From Bacillota bacterium (GTDB lineage Bacteria > Bacillota > Sulfobacillia > Thermaerobacterales > RSA17), in contig PKRI01000004.1 of assembly GCA_017577485.1 (NCBI GenBank), forward strand, positions 1 to 64,000: a DNA stretch of 64,000 nt, read 5' to 3'. Shown here piece after piece: positions 41,323-50,120 of the stretch. Below the pieces are notes generated by a model. It did not search any database. It saw only the letters and a program-made list of their open reading frames with translations, and had not been told where the DNA came from. The position numbers and the translations under genes are program-made. The stretch's first letter is position 1. The number at the start of each line of letters is the position of its first letter.

Positions 41323-41387
41323 CGCCCGCGCCTGCCGCCGAATAGGCTCCCGCCGCCCGGGGAGACTAGCCCGGGAGGTGGTGGGCA

Positions 41388-41885
41388 GTGGCCAAGATCG
41401 TGCTGGGCACCTTCGACGACCGCCAGAGCGCCGAGCGGGCGGCCGATCGGCTGCAGCAGGCCGGTGTCGACCGCGGCGACATCTCCATCGTCACCAAAGA
41501 CGAGCGCGGAGGACAGGGGCAGGACCGCCAGGATCAGGGCGCCAGCATGAGCGAGGCCAGCGAGGGCGCCTGGTGGGGCGCCGGCATCGGCGCCGGCGCC
41601 GGCCTGCTGGCTTCCGCCGGTGCCCTGGCGGTGCCGGGCATCGGCCCCCTGCTGGCCGCAGGCCCGCTGGCGGCGGCCCTCTCGGGGGCGGTCACCGGCG
41701 GCCTGGCCGGCGGTCTCATCGACTGGGGGCTGCCGGAAGAGAGCGGCCGGCGTTACGAGCAGGAGGTCAAACAGGGCCGTGTGCTCTGCGCCGTGCGCTG
41801 CGACGAGGACCGGGTGGACCGGGTGGAGTCGGCGTTTCGCGAGGCCGGCGCCCATCACGTCGAGGTCCACGACAGTCGCCGGTGA
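41388..41885 (+). CDS. DUF1269-like general stress protein with glycine-zipper segment
   Basis: The 165-aa product begins at GTG 41388 with GGGAGGTG at 41373-41380. Residues 1-40 form a small alpha/beta motif (VLGTFDDRQSAERAADRLQQ) typical of general-stress/DUF1269-type proteins. Residues ~63-110 are a Gly/Ala-rich hydrophobic hairpin with glycine-zipper spacing, possibly membrane-associated. The C-terminus repeats an alpha/beta pattern (YEQEVKQGRVLCAVRC and a helix). Function is not known. A strong terminator follows. Confidence 0.75.
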   Translation: MAKIVLGTFDDRQSAERAADRLQQAGVDRGDISIVTKDERGGQGQDRQDQGASMSEASEGAWWGAGIGAGAGLLASAGALAVPGIGPLLAAGPLAAALSGAVTGGLAGGLIDWGLPEESGRRYEQEVKQGRVLCAVRCDEDRVDRVESAFREAGAHHVEVHDSRR

Positions 41886-41904
41886 CGCCGCACTGGCGCA
41901 GCCG

Positions 41905-41933
41905 GGGGGCGGCCCGGGGCCGCCCCCTTTTCT
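41905..41933 (+). terminator. Strong intrinsic terminator
   Basis: Bases 41905-41915 and 41917-41927 are perfect inverted repeats of 11 bases with a single central G, so a 9-10 bp GC stem forms. It is followed by TTTTCT. This ends the pnp-M16-stress protein block and separates it from dapB. Confidence 0.85.
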
Positions 41934-42038
41934 GTGGGTAACCGCACCGCGGCGGCCCGAGGCGAGGCGCAACGGAACAGCGGCAAGGAAACGGCGCCCG
42001 TTCCGGGGAATGGCTTTGGCCGTTGGGGGAGATGTACC

Positions 42039-42839
42039 ATGGCCGAACCACTGCCCGAACGGGTTGGCATCGTGCTGGCCGGCGCCACCGGCAGGACCGG
42101 GGGCGCCGTGGCCAGAGCCCTGCTGTCCATGCCCAACGTGGCCGTGGTGGGCGCGGTGGCCCGGCGCCGCGCCGGGGAGGACCTGGGACCGGCCCTGGGC
42201 CTGCCGCCGGTGGGCGTCGTGATCGAGCCCGATGTGGCGGCCGCCCTGGACCGCACCGGCGCCCAGGTGCTGGTGGACTTCACCACGGCCGAGGCCGGCG
42301 AGGCCCATGCCCGCGCCGCCCTAACCCGGGGCGTGCCCGTGGTGCTGGGGACCACGGGCATCCCGTTCGCCACCCTGGAGGAACTGGGTCGGGAGGCCGA
42401 GCAGCGGGGCATCGCCGTACTGGCCATTCCCAACTTCTCGCTGGGCGCCATGCTCATGGCCCGCTTCAGCCGCGAGGCCGCGGCGCTGATGGCCGGCGTG
42501 GAAATCGTGGAACTGCACCACGCCACCAAGCGGGACGCCCCGTCGGGCACCGCCCTGCGGCTGGCTGAGGCCATCGCCCGGTCCGCCGGTCGGGAGTCGG
42601 TGCCCATCCACAGCGTGCGCCTGCCGGGCCTGGTGGCCCATCACCAGGTGATCTTCGGCAGCGCCGGCGAAACCCTGACCATCCAGCACGACACGGTTTC
42701 CCGGGAGTCCTTCGCGCCCGGGGTGCGCATGGCGGTGCTGGTGGCCCACCGGTTCAGGGGCCTGGTCACCGACTTCGAGACGGTGTTTCAGGCTTACCAG
42801 CAGTCCCCGCCGCCGATTGTTCACAGCCCGGACCCGTGA
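42039..42839 (+). CDS. dapB: 4-hydroxy-tetrahydrodipicolinate reductase
   Basis: DapB reduces HTPA (the DapA product) toward tetrahydrodipicolinate in the lysine/DAP pathway. Start set at ATG 42039 with GGGGGA 8 nt upstream, giving 266 aa. Motifs: NAD(P)H site VLAGATGRTGGAVARAL, VDFTTAEAG, GTTGI, NFSLGAMLM, and the active-site VELHHATKRDAPSGTALRLA. It replaces spoVFAB, which precede asd in B. subtilis. ~105 bp of leader lies between the terminator and the start, with no recognised lysine riboswitch. Confidence 0.96.
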   Translation: MAEPLPERVGIVLAGATGRTGGAVARALLSMPNVAVVGAVARRRAGEDLGPALGLPPVGVVIEPDVAAALDRTGAQVLVDFTTAEAGEAHARAALTRGVPVVLGTTGIPFATLEELGREAEQRGIAVLAIPNFSLGAMLMARFSREAAALMAGVEIVELHHATKRDAPSGTALRLAEAIARSAGRESVPIHSVRLPGLVAHHQVIFGSAGETLTIQHDTVSRESFAPGVRMAVLVAHRFRGLVTDFETVFQAYQQSPPPIVHSPDP

Positions 42840-42845
42840 TACGTT
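42817..42845 (+). promoter_or_regulatory. Possible promoter for asd at the end of dapB
   Basis: TTGTTC (42817-42822) is 17 bp from TACGTT (42840-42845), which is preceded by TGA, an extended -10 arrangement. It overlaps the dapB stop. Matches are partial. Confidence 0.3.
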
Positions 42846-42870
42846 TAATCGAAGGAACCGGAGGGAGATC

Positions 42871-43869
42871 ATGCAGGGCTATCGCGTTGGCATCTGCGGC
42901 GCCACGGGTCTGGTGGGCAGGCAACTGCTCCAGGTCCTGGAGGAGCGCCGGTTCCCGGTGGCCGACCTGGTGGCGCTGGCGTCTCGACGCTCGGCAGGCA
43001 GCAAGGTTCGTTTCCAGGATACCGACATCGAGGTCCGGGAGGCCAGGCCCGGTGCCTTCCAGGGCTGCGACCTGGTGTTCTTCGCGGCGGGCACCGACGT
43101 CAGCCGTGAGCTGGCGCCGGTGGCGGTCCAGGAAGGCGCCGTCGTCATCGACAAGAGCAACGCCTTCCGCATGGACCCCGAGGTGCCGCTGGTGGTCCCC
43201 GAGATCAACGGGGAAACGCTGCGGCAGCACAAGGGGATCATCGCCAGTCCCAACTGCTCCACCACCCAACTGGTGATGGCGCTCCACCCGCTGCGGCGGG
43301 CCGCCAACCTGGAGCGGGTGCTGGTCAGCACCTACCAGGCGGTGACCGGCACCGGCGCCGACGCTCTGGACGAACTGGAGAGCCAGGTCGCCAACGGCGC
43401 CGCGCCCCGGGTTTACCCGCGGCCCATCGCCTTCAACGTGCTGCCCCACTGCGACAGCTTCGGCGACGGCGACTACACGGGCGAGGAATGGAAACTGGTC
43501 CGGGAAACCCGCCGGATCCTCGGTCTCCCCGACCTGAAGATCTCGGCCACGGCAGTGCGGGTGCCGGTACGGGTGGGCCACAGCGAGTCGGTGTGGGTCC
43601 AGCTTGACCGGGTGGTGGACCTGGCCGAGGTGCGCCGGCTGCTGGCGGAGGCGCCGGGCGTGCAGGTCATGGACGATCCGGGCGCCGGGCAGTACCCGAC
43701 GCCGCTGGACGCCGCCGGCAACGACGACGTGTGGGTGGGACGCATCCGCAGGGATCCCGCCGACGACCGGGCCCTGTGGATGTGGATCGTTTCCGACAAC
43801 CTGCGCAAGGGCGCTGCCACCAACGCCGTGCAGATCGCCGAGCAGCTGTCGGCCTGGTCCCTGATCTGA
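42871..43869 (+). CDS. asd: Aspartate-semialdehyde dehydrogenase
   Basis: Asd reduces aspartyl phosphate to the semialdehyde shared by lysine, threonine and methionine synthesis. From ATG 42871 (GGAGGG 5 nt upstream) it is 332 aa. Motifs: VGICGATGLVGRQLLQVLEE, FAAGTDVSRE, the catalytic Cys in IASPNCSTTQLVMAL, STYQAVTGTG, and RVPVRVGHSESVWVQL with the His/Arg active-site pair. It sits between dapB and the aspartate kinase that supplies its substrate. Confidence 0.96.
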   Translation: MQGYRVGICGATGLVGRQLLQVLEERRFPVADLVALASRRSAGSKVRFQDTDIEVREARPGAFQGCDLVFFAAGTDVSRELAPVAVQEGAVVIDKSNAFRMDPEVPLVVPEINGETLRQHKGIIASPNCSTTQLVMALHPLRRAANLERVLVSTYQAVTGTGADALDELESQVANGAAPRVYPRPIAFNVLPHCDSFGDGDYTGEEWKLVRETRRILGLPDLKISATAVRVPVRVGHSESVWVQLDRVVDLAEVRRLLAEAPGVQVMDDPGAGQYPTPLDAAGNDDVWVGRIRRDPADDRALWMWIVSDNLRKGAATNAVQIAEQLSAWSLI

Positions 43870-43885
43870 AAGGAGCGCCCGGCCC

Positions 43886-45124
43886 GTGCGCATCATCGTG
43901 CAGAAGTTCGGGGGCACTTCCCTGGCGGCGCCCGAGGGACGCGAGGCGGCTGCCCGCCGGGTGCTGGAGGCGGTGCGCGACGGCGCCCGCCCGGTGGTGG
44001 TGGTCTCGGCCATGGGCCGCCGGGGAGACCCGTACGCCACCGATACGCTGCTGGGCCTGGTGCGCGAGGACCGCGGGTACCTGCCGGCGCGGGAACTGGA
44101 CCTCCTCATGGTGTGCGGTGAGCAGATCGCCGCGGTGGTGGTGACCTCGGTGCTGCGGCGCCACGGCCTGGACGCCCTGGCCCTCACCGGCGGCCAGGCG
44201 GGCATCATCACCGACGCCCGGTTCGGCGACGCCCGCATCCTGCGGGTGGACCCGCAGCCGCTGCTGGAACTGCTGGAGCAGGGCCGGGTGCCGGTGGTCA
44301 CCGGCTTCCAGGGCATTACCGAGCAGGGGCAGGTGACCACCCTGGGCCGGGGCGGCAGCGACACCACCGCCGCGGCCCTGGGAGCCGCCCTCAACGCTGA
44401 AGTGGTCGACATCTACACCGACGTGGAGGGCGTCTACACCGCCGATCCCCGGGTGGTGCCCGAGGCCCGCACCATGGTCACCGCCACGTACGAAGAAGTC
44501 GCCCAGATGGCCGTGGAAGGGGCGCGGGTGATTCACCCCCGGGCCATCGAGATCGCCATGCGGGCCAGCGTACCCCTGCGGGTCCGAAGCACCTTCTCCG
44601 ATGCGCCGGGCACCCTGATCACCCACGCCTGGCAGGCCGACCGCCTGTGGCTGGACCGGGAGGGGCGGGTGGTCACCGGTGTGGCCCACACGCCGGGCCT
44701 GGCGCTGTTCAGGGTGGCGACCCCCGAAGGCGCCGGCGGGCCGGTGCGCAGCGAGTTGAAGATCTTCCGCTCCCTGGCCGACGCCGGCATCAGCGTGGAC
44801 ATGATCAACGTCTCCCCGGAGCGCAAGGCCTTCGTGGTGAGGGAGGAGGTGGCCGGCGAGGCCCGGCGGATCCTCACCGACCTGGGGTTCGACGTAACGG
44901 TCCGCGGCGGCTGCGTCAAGGTGACCGTCATCGGCACCGGCATGCGCGGCATGCCGGGCGTCATGGCCCGGGTGGTGGAGGCGCTGGACGCCGCCGACGT
45001 GGATATCCTGCTGTCGGTGGATTCCCACATCACCATATCGTGCCTGGTGGACGGTGAGCACCTGGAACGGGCCGTCCGGGCCCTGCACCGGGGCTTCGGG
45101 TTAACCCGCGGCGAGGGGGAGTGA
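43886..45124 (+). CDS. dapG: Aspartate kinase with C-terminal ACT domains
   Basis: This enzyme phosphorylates aspartate, the first step to DAP and lysine. The 412-aa protein starts at GTG 43886. The kinase domain has IVQKFGGTSLA, VVVVSAMG, and TLGRGGSDTTAAALGAALNA. Two ACT domains occupy the last ~140 residues (ISVDMINVSPERKAFVVREE and the GTGMRGMPGVMARVVEALD region). By position it matches DapG, the DAP-sensitive isozyme of B. subtilis. Which amino acid inhibits it cannot be read from the sequence, so the symbol is by synteny. Confidence 0.92.
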   Translation: MRIIVQKFGGTSLAAPEGREAAARRVLEAVRDGARPVVVVSAMGRRGDPYATDTLLGLVREDRGYLPARELDLLMVCGEQIAAVVVTSVLRRHGLDALALTGGQAGIITDARFGDARILRVDPQPLLELLEQGRVPVVTGFQGITEQGQVTTLGRGGSDTTAAALGAALNAEVVDIYTDVEGVYTADPRVVPEARTMVTATYEEVAQMAVEGARVIHPRAIEIAMRASVPLRVRSTFSDAPGTLITHAWQADRLWLDREGRVVTGVAHTPGLALFRVATPEGAGGPVRSELKIFRSLADAGISVDMINVSPERKAFVVREEVAGEARRILTDLGFDVTVRGGCVKVTVIGTGMRGMPGVMARVVEALDAADVDILLSVDSHITISCLVDGEHLERAVRALHRGFGLTRGEGE

Positions 45125-45132
45125 GGGAACCG

Positions 45133-46029
45133 ATGGCCGGCAAGGACTACGGCCGGGTGATCACCGCCATGGTGACGCCCTTTGACGCGGACCTGCAGGT
45201 GGACTACGGCCGGGCCGCCGAACTGGCGCGGCGCCTGGTGGAAGGCGGCTGCGACGGCCTGGTGGTGACCGGCAGCACGGGCGAGGCCGCCACCCTGTCC
45301 TTTGCGGAGAAGGTGCGCCTCTACCGGACCGTGGTGGAGGCGGTGGGGGACCGGGTCTTCGTCTGGGCGGGCACCGGCAGCAACAACACCGAGGAAACCG
45401 TGCGGCTCAGCCGTGCGGCCGCCGAGGCCGGCGTCGACGGCCTGCTGCTGGTGGTGCCCTATTACAACAAGCCGCCCCAGGCCAGCCTGGAACGCCACTT
45501 CACCCGCGTCGCCGACGCCGTGGACATCCCGGTGATGCTCTACAACGTGCCGGGCCGAACCGCCACCAACATGGAACCCGCCACGGTGGCGCGCCTGGCC
45601 CAGCACCCGCGGATCGTGGCCCTGAAGGAATCGTCGGGCAACCTGACCCAGGCCTCGGCCGTGCGCCGCGCCTGCCCCGACGACTTCGTGATCTACAGCG
45701 GCGACGACGACCTGACCCTGCCCATGCTGGCCGTGGGCGCCCGGGGCGTGGTCAGCGTCGCCGGCAATGTGGTGCCGGGCGCCATCGCCCGCATGATCGC
45801 CGCCTTCGAGGCCGGCGACGTGGCGGAGGCCCGGCGGCTGCACCTGAGGCTGTTCCCGTTCTTCCGCGCCCTGTTCGTGACCTCCAACCCGATCCCCGTC
45901 AAGTGCGCCCTGGAGATCGCGGGCTTCCCCGTGGGCGGCCTGCGCCAGCCCCTGGACGCCGCCGACGAGGGGGTCCGCCGCCACCTGGAGCAGGTGATGG
46001 CGGAGATTTCCGACCTGCTGCCCGGCTGA
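45133..46029 (+). CDS. dapA: 4-hydroxy-tetrahydrodipicolinate synthase
   Basis: DapA condenses pyruvate with aspartate semialdehyde. Start chosen at ATG 45133 (GAGGGA 4 nt upstream), giving 298 aa; GTG 45121, overlapping the kinase stop, would add 4 residues. Key parts: VITAMVTPFD, VVTGSTGEAATLSFAEKVRL, VVPYYNKPPQ with the proton-relay Tyr, LYNVPGRTATNM, and the Schiff-base Lys in IVALKESSGN. Length is typical. It ends the dap operon. Confidence 0.96.
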   Translation: MAGKDYGRVITAMVTPFDADLQVDYGRAAELARRLVEGGCDGLVVTGSTGEAATLSFAEKVRLYRTVVEAVGDRVFVWAGTGSNNTEETVRLSRAAAEAGVDGLLLVVPYYNKPPQASLERHFTRVADAVDIPVMLYNVPGRTATNMEPATVARLAQHPRIVALKESSGNLTQASAVRRACPDDFVIYSGDDDLTLPMLAVGARGVVSVAGNVVPGAIARMIAAFEAGDVAEARRLHLRLFPFFRALFVTSNPIPVKCALEIAGFPVGGLRQPLDAADEGVRRHLEQVMAEISDLLPG

Positions 46030-46030
46030 C

Positions 46031-46059
46031 TTGCCGCCGGGCCCGGGGCCGCCTATAAT
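46031..46059 (+). promoter_or_regulatory. Promoter for RNase J
   Basis: TTGCCG (46031-46036) and TATAAT (46054-46059) with a 17-bp spacer begin immediately after the dapA stop. The -10 is perfect. The promoter overlaps the start of the dap terminator region, so transcription of RNase J starts inside it. Confidence 0.75.
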
Positions 46060-46071
46060 CCTGCCAGAGGC

Positions 46072-46092
46072 GGGGCGCCGGGCCCCTTTTTT
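46072..46092 (+). terminator. Intrinsic terminator of the dap operon
   Basis: GGGGC (46072-46076) pairs with GCCCC (46082-46086), followed by six Ts (46087-46092). It is the only perfect T6 tract seen after a hairpin in this window. Transcripts from the upstream TATAAT would start only ~6 nt before it, so it mainly serves dapA readthrough. Confidence 0.75.
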
Positions 46093-46163
46093 GTGTGCCT
46101 CCAGCGCCGTCCGGCCGCCGCAAACGGCGCCGGCGGCGGCGCCCCAGTCCCCAAGGGAGTGAA

Positions 46164-47879
46164 TTGCTCATCGCAGCGAGATCGCGCAAGTGGCCGCTCC
46201 GGATCATCGCCCTGGGCGGCATGAACGAGATCGGCAAGAACTGCTACGTCATCGAGTACGAAGACGACATGCTGGTGGTCGACGCCGGCCTGGCCTTCCC
46301 CGAGGAGGAAATGCTGGGCGTCGACGTGGTCATCCCCGATTTCACCTACCTGAAAGAGAACCGCCACCGGCTCCGGGCCGTCCTGCTGACCCACGGCCAT
46401 GAAGACCACGTGGGCGGCCTGCCCTACCTGCTGCGGGAGGTCCAGGTACCGGTCTACGCCACCGGCCTCACCCTGGGCCTGGTCCGGCACAAGTTGAAGG
46501 AGTACGGGTTGGAACTGCACCCCGACTCCCGGGTCATCGACCCGGGCCGCTGGCTGGAGATCGGCCGCTTCCGGGTCCTGCCGTACCTGGTCACCCACAG
46601 CATCCCCGACTCGGTGGGCTTCGGCGTGGAAACCCCGGTGGGCACCGTGGTCTACACCGGCGACTACAAGTTCGACCAGACGCCGGTGGACGGGCGGCCG
46701 GCCGACTACGCAGCCCTGGCCGAGTTGGGGCGCCGCGGCGTGCTGGTGATGCTGGGCGACAGCACCAACGCCGACCGCCCGGGAGTGACGCCGTCGGAAC
46801 GGTCGGTGGGCGCCGCCATCGCCGAGGTCATCGCGCGGGCCTCCGGCCGGGTGCTGGTGGCCACCTTCGCCAGCAACGTCCACCGCATCCAGCAGGTCAT
46901 CGATGCCTCGGCCCGCTACGGCCGCAAGGTGGCGGTGCTGGGCCGCAGCATGGAGCAGACGGTGCAGGTGGCGGCCGACCTGGGTTACCTGCGGGGCGCC
47001 GGCGGCGTGCTGGTGCGCCTGGAGCACATGCGGGACATGCCGCCCGAGCGCTGCACCATCCTCACCACCGGCAGCCAGGGCGAGCCCCTGTCGGCCCTGA
47101 CCCGCATGTCCACCGGCGACCACCGGCGGTTCCAGATCGAGCCCGGCGATACCGTTGTCATCGCCGCCACGCCCATCCCCGGCAACGAGAAACTGGTCTA
47201 CCGCACCATCAACAACCTGTTCCGCCTGGGCGCCCAGGTGGTGTACGGCCGCGAGGCCGGCGTCCACGCCTCGGGCCACGGCTCCCAGGAAGAACTGAAG
47301 CTGATGCTCAACCTGCTGAAGCCGCGGTTCCTGGTGCCGGTCCACGGCGAGTACCGGCACATGATCCTGCACCGCCGCCTGGCGGTGGAGATGGGCATCC
47401 CCGAGGAACGGGTGCTGATCGGGGGCAACGGCGACGTTTTCGGATTTGACGGCGAGCGCGGCGAGATCATCTCCGGCGTGCCCTCGGGCACGGTGCTGGT
47501 GGACGGCCTGGGCGTCGGCGACGTGGGCCAGGTGGTGCTCCGGGACCGCCAGCAGCTGGCCCAGGACGGCATCCTCATCGCCGTGGTGGGCGTCCGGGCC
47601 GGCACGGCCGAGATCGTGTCGGGGCCCGAGATCATCTCCCGGGGCTTCGTCTACATGCGGGAGGCCGAGGACCTGATCGAAGAGGTGCGCCGGCGGGCGG
47701 CCGACGCCGTGGCCAGCCGCGCCGGCGAGGGCGACGTCAACTGGACCGAATTGAAGTCGGCCATCCGTGACGCCCTGGCCGGATTCCTCTACGAGAAGAC
47801 CCACCGGCGGCCCATGATCGTGCCCGTGGTGCTGGAGGTGGAGCAGCCGGCGGTCGCGGCCGCCGAGCGAGACGGGTAG
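46164..47879 (+). CDS. rnj: Ribonuclease J
   Basis: RNase J is the metallo-beta-lactamase/beta-CASP endo- and 5'-3' exoribonuclease central to Bacillota mRNA decay. Start set at TTG 46164 with AGGGAG at 46154-46159, giving 571 aa; GTG 46095 would add a 23-residue Arg-rich leader but has no ribosome binding site. Motifs: IIALGGMNEIGKNCYVIEY, LLTHGHEDHVGGLPYLL, VTHSIPDSVGF, YTGDYKFDQTP, then the beta-CASP blocks (TTGSQGEP and HASGHGSQEELKLM) and a C-terminal dimer domain. By location it matches ymfA (rnjB) of B. subtilis, but which paralogue it is cannot be told. Confidence 0.95.
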   Translation: MLIAARSRKWPLRIIALGGMNEIGKNCYVIEYEDDMLVVDAGLAFPEEEMLGVDVVIPDFTYLKENRHRLRAVLLTHGHEDHVGGLPYLLREVQVPVYATGLTLGLVRHKLKEYGLELHPDSRVIDPGRWLEIGRFRVLPYLVTHSIPDSVGFGVETPVGTVVYTGDYKFDQTPVDGRPADYAALAELGRRGVLVMLGDSTNADRPGVTPSERSVGAAIAEVIARASGRVLVATFASNVHRIQQVIDASARYGRKVAVLGRSMEQTVQVAADLGYLRGAGGVLVRLEHMRDMPPERCTILTTGSQGEPLSALTRMSTGDHRRFQIEPGDTVVIAATPIPGNEKLVYRTINNLFRLGAQVVYGREAGVHASGHGSQEELKLMLNLLKPRFLVPVHGEYRHMILHRRLAVEMGIPEERVLIGGNGDVFGFDGERGEIISGVPSGTVLVDGLGVGDVGQVVLRDRQQLAQDGILIAVVGVRAGTAEIVSGPEIISRGFVYMREAEDLIEEVRRRAADAVASRAGEGDVNWTELKSAIRDALAGFLYEKTHRRPMIVPVVLEVEQPAVAAAERDG

Positions 47880-47912
47880 GCCGCGGGCGGCTCCCGGGGG
47901 GCAGCCCGCGGC
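47880..47912 (+). terminator. Hairpin after RNase J
   Basis: GCCGCGGGC (47880-47888) pairs perfectly with GCCCGCGGC (47904-47912) with a 15-nt loop; only TT follows. It is likely a 3' end structure or weak terminator. Confidence 0.5.
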
Positions 47913-47989
47913 TTGAGGCCGCTGCACCGTATCGCCCCGGCGCGGCGGCGCGATACTATCCAGGCGCTGCTTCCGCCGGAGGTGACACC

Positions 47990-48802
47990 ATGCCCGACCC
48001 CTACGACCCGCGCATCCGGCCGCCGCTGCAGCCGCCCCCGCCGCCCGGGCCCGGACAGGTTCCCCTTCCTGGCGCGCCGGCCCGGCCCCCGGTGGACCCC
48101 GAGACGGCAGGCGGCCTCACCTTCAACGTGGCGCCGGCGCCCGGAACCCCCGAGGCCGCCATCAAGGAAGCGGGCACCACCGAGACGCCGCGGGCGCCGT
48201 CGGACGTCCACGTCATCACCGTCATCGGCCAGGTGGAGGGCCACGTCCTCCTCAGCAGCCAGAACAAAACCACCAAGTACGAGCACGTGGTGCCGCAGCT
48301 GGTGGCCGCCGCCCGGTCCCGGGCCGTCCGCGGCGTCCTGGTGGTGCTCAACACCGTGGGCGGTGACGTGGAAGCGGGGCTGGCCATCGCCGAGTTGATC
48401 CGCACGCTGCCCAAGCCCACCGTGTCCCTAGTGCTGGGCGGTGGCCACAGCATCGGCGTGCCCATCGCGGTGGCGGCCCGGCGCAGCGTCATCGCCCCCT
48501 CGGCCACCATGACCATCCATCCCATCCGCATGAGCGGCCTGGTCATCGGCGTGCCCCAGACCTATGAGTACCTGGACAAGATGCAGGACCGCGTGGTGCG
48601 CTTCGTGGTGGCCAACTCCCGGATCAGCGAGGAACGCTTCCGTTCCCTGATGTTCCGCACCGGCGAGCTGGCCCGCGACATCGGCACGGTGCTGGTGGGG
48701 CCCGACGCCGTGCGGGAGGGCCTCATCGACGAGGTGGGAGGCCTGAACCGGGCGCTGCAGTTGCTGGAAGAGTTGATGGCCACGGAAGGAGGCGGGCGCT
48801 GA
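47990..48802 (+). CDS. tepA: TepA-like ClpP-fold protease
   Basis: The 270-aa protein from ATG 47990 has a perfect GGAGGTGA ribosome binding site. A Pro-rich ~65-residue N-terminus precedes a ClpP/crotonase-fold protease domain: HVITVIGQVEGHVLLSSQNK, LNTVGGDVEAGLAIAEL for the oxyanion region, and LGGGHSIGVPIAVAA with the likely nucleophile Ser. TepA (translocation-enhancing protein) follows rnjB and precedes ylzJ in B. subtilis, as here. A role in secretion or spore proteolysis is known only loosely. Confidence 0.92.
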   Translation: MPDPYDPRIRPPLQPPPPPGPGQVPLPGAPARPPVDPETAGGLTFNVAPAPGTPEAAIKEAGTTETPRAPSDVHVITVIGQVEGHVLLSSQNKTTKYEHVVPQLVAAARSRAVRGVLVVLNTVGGDVEAGLAIAELIRTLPKPTVSLVLGGGHSIGVPIAVAARRSVIAPSATMTIHPIRMSGLVIGVPQTYEYLDKMQDRVVRFVVANSRISEERFRSLMFRTGELARDIGTVLVGPDAVREGLIDEVGGLNRALQLLEELMATEGGGR

Positions 48803-49053
48803 TGGGCGGGCCCGGGATCCACTGGGACGGCATCCCCCTGGCCGTCATCTGGACCGTGGCCGACCCCGGCCTGGTCTGGGGCGGCGCGGCGCCCGAACCG
48901 CTGCGGGAGGCCGCGTGGCAGGGCCGCCGGGTGCTGCTGCGCCGGGACCCGGAGGGCTGGGACCGCGTGGAGCGGGTGCTGTCGCCGGACCCCGAAGACT
49001 TCCTGGACCCGCGCCTGGCGCCGGGGGCCCTGTGGCCGCCGGATCTCCGGTGA
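48802..49053 (+). CDS. ylzJ: YlzJ-like protein
   Basis: This 83-aa protein starts at ATG 48802 on the last base of the tepA stop. The C-terminal half matches the YlzJ family: VLLRRDPEGWDRVERVLSPD then EDFLDPRLAPGALW, where B. subtilis has DPNDFLNPKLQPG. Function is unknown; the tepA-ylzJ-spoIIIE linkage is conserved among spore formers. No membrane segment. Confidence 0.85.
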   Translation: MGGPGIHWDGIPLAVIWTVADPGLVWGGAAPEPLREAAWQGRRVLLRRDPEGWDRVERVLSPDPEDFLDPRLAPGALWPPDLR

Positions 49054-49139
49054 ACGGCGGGCCCTCTCTGACCGCCGCCTCCTCGGGGGCTGCCGGCGCG
49101 GAGTTCCCGTCGACGGGGTGATGCGCCCCGGGAGCGGCC

Positions 49140-49148
49140 TGATACAAT
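49140..49148 (+). promoter_or_regulatory. Extended -10 promoter for uppP
   Basis: TGATACAAT (49140-49148) is an extended -10 in a 160-bp gap before uppP. The expected -35 region is poor. It would give uppP its own start of transcription. Confidence 0.5.
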
Positions 49149-49213
49149 AGGCGGCGAGACCCGCCCGGACCGGACCCTGCACGGGCGCCGGCGGGCCGGC
49201 CAGGGGTGTCGCC

Positions 49214-50068
49214 GTGGACGTGCCGCTGTGGAAAGCCGCCGCGCTGGGCCTGCTGCAGGGGGCCACCGAGTTCCTGCCCGTGTCCAGTTCCGGCCACCTG
49301 GTCCTGGGCCAGCACCTGCTGGGCCTGGACCTGCCCGGGCTTTCCTTCGAGGTCGTGGTCCACGTAGGGACGCTGGCTGCGGTGCTGGCCGCCTACCGGC
49401 ATGACGTGGCCGCGGTGCTGCGGGGCGTGGTGGAGGTGCTGCGGCGGCCGGGGGCCGTGCTGCGCGACCCCCTGCTGCGTCGGGGCGCCGCGGGCCTGGG
49501 CCCCGACGGGCGCCTGGCCTGGCTGCTGCTGCTGGGCAGCATTCCCGCCGCGCTGGCGGGCTTGTTGGGCAAGGCGTGGATCGAGACCGCCTTTTCGGAC
49601 CTGCGCTTCCTGGGCGTGGGCTGGCTGGTTACCGCCGGCCTGCTGCTGGCCGCTGACCGGTTCCTGCGGGCGGCGAGGCCGCCGGTGACCGCTGGCGATC
49701 CCACGGGCCCCCAGGCCCTCGCCATGGGCGTGTTCCAGGCCCTGGCCGTGCTGCCGGGCATCAGCCGCTCGGGCAGTACCATCGCCGCCGGGTTGTTCGC
49801 GGGCCTGTCAGCCGGGGCGGCGGCCCGGTTCTCGTTCCTGCTGTCCATCCCGGCCATCGGCGGCGCCGCCCTGCTGGACGCCCTGGACATCCTCCATTCC
49901 GGCACGGCGCTGCCTCTGGCCCCGCTCCTGGTAGGGTTCCTCACCGCGGCGGCGTCAGGCTACCTGGCCATCCGCTGGCTGCTGGACCTGCTGCGGCGCG
50001 GCCGCCTGGCCTACTTCGCCGCCTACTGCCTGCTGCTGTCCCTGGTGGTCCTGCTCGGCCAGCGCTGA
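49214..50068 (+). CDS. uppP: Undecaprenyl-diphosphatase (UppP/BacA)
   Basis: UppP dephosphorylates C55-PP to recycle the carrier lipid and confers bacitracin tolerance. The 284-aa membrane protein starts at GTG 49214. Both signatures are present: LLQGATEFLPVSSSGHLVLG at residues ~14-33 and LPGISRSGSTIAAGLF at ~180-195, plus about eight helices. It is inserted between ylzJ and ftsK/spoIIIE, unlike B. subtilis. It works on the product of uppS-dependent cell-wall cycles. Confidence 0.95.
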   Translation: MDVPLWKAAALGLLQGATEFLPVSSSGHLVLGQHLLGLDLPGLSFEVVVHVGTLAAVLAAYRHDVAAVLRGVVEVLRRPGAVLRDPLLRRGAAGLGPDGRLAWLLLLGSIPAALAGLLGKAWIETAFSDLRFLGVGWLVTAGLLLAADRFLRAARPPVTAGDPTGPQALAMGVFQALAVLPGISRSGSTIAAGLFAGLSAGAAARFSFLLSIPAIGGAALLDALDILHSGTALPLAPLLVGFLTAAASGYLAIRWLLDLLRRGRLAYFAAYCLLLSLVVLLGQR

Positions 50069-50120
50069 GAGGCGCAGGGGGGGTCCGCCCGGCGCCGAAT
50101 CAGCCTGGGGGAGGCTGGCC

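Noticed and set aside
41934..42038. Lysine riboswitch upstream of dapB
   Set aside because: The gap is only ~105 nt, shorter than the L-box, and no conserved lysine-aptamer elements are seen.
46095..46163. Arg-rich N-terminal extension of RNase J from GTG 46095
   Set aside because: That GTG directly follows the T6 terminator tract and has no ribosome binding site; TTG 46164 has AGGGAG at good spacing.
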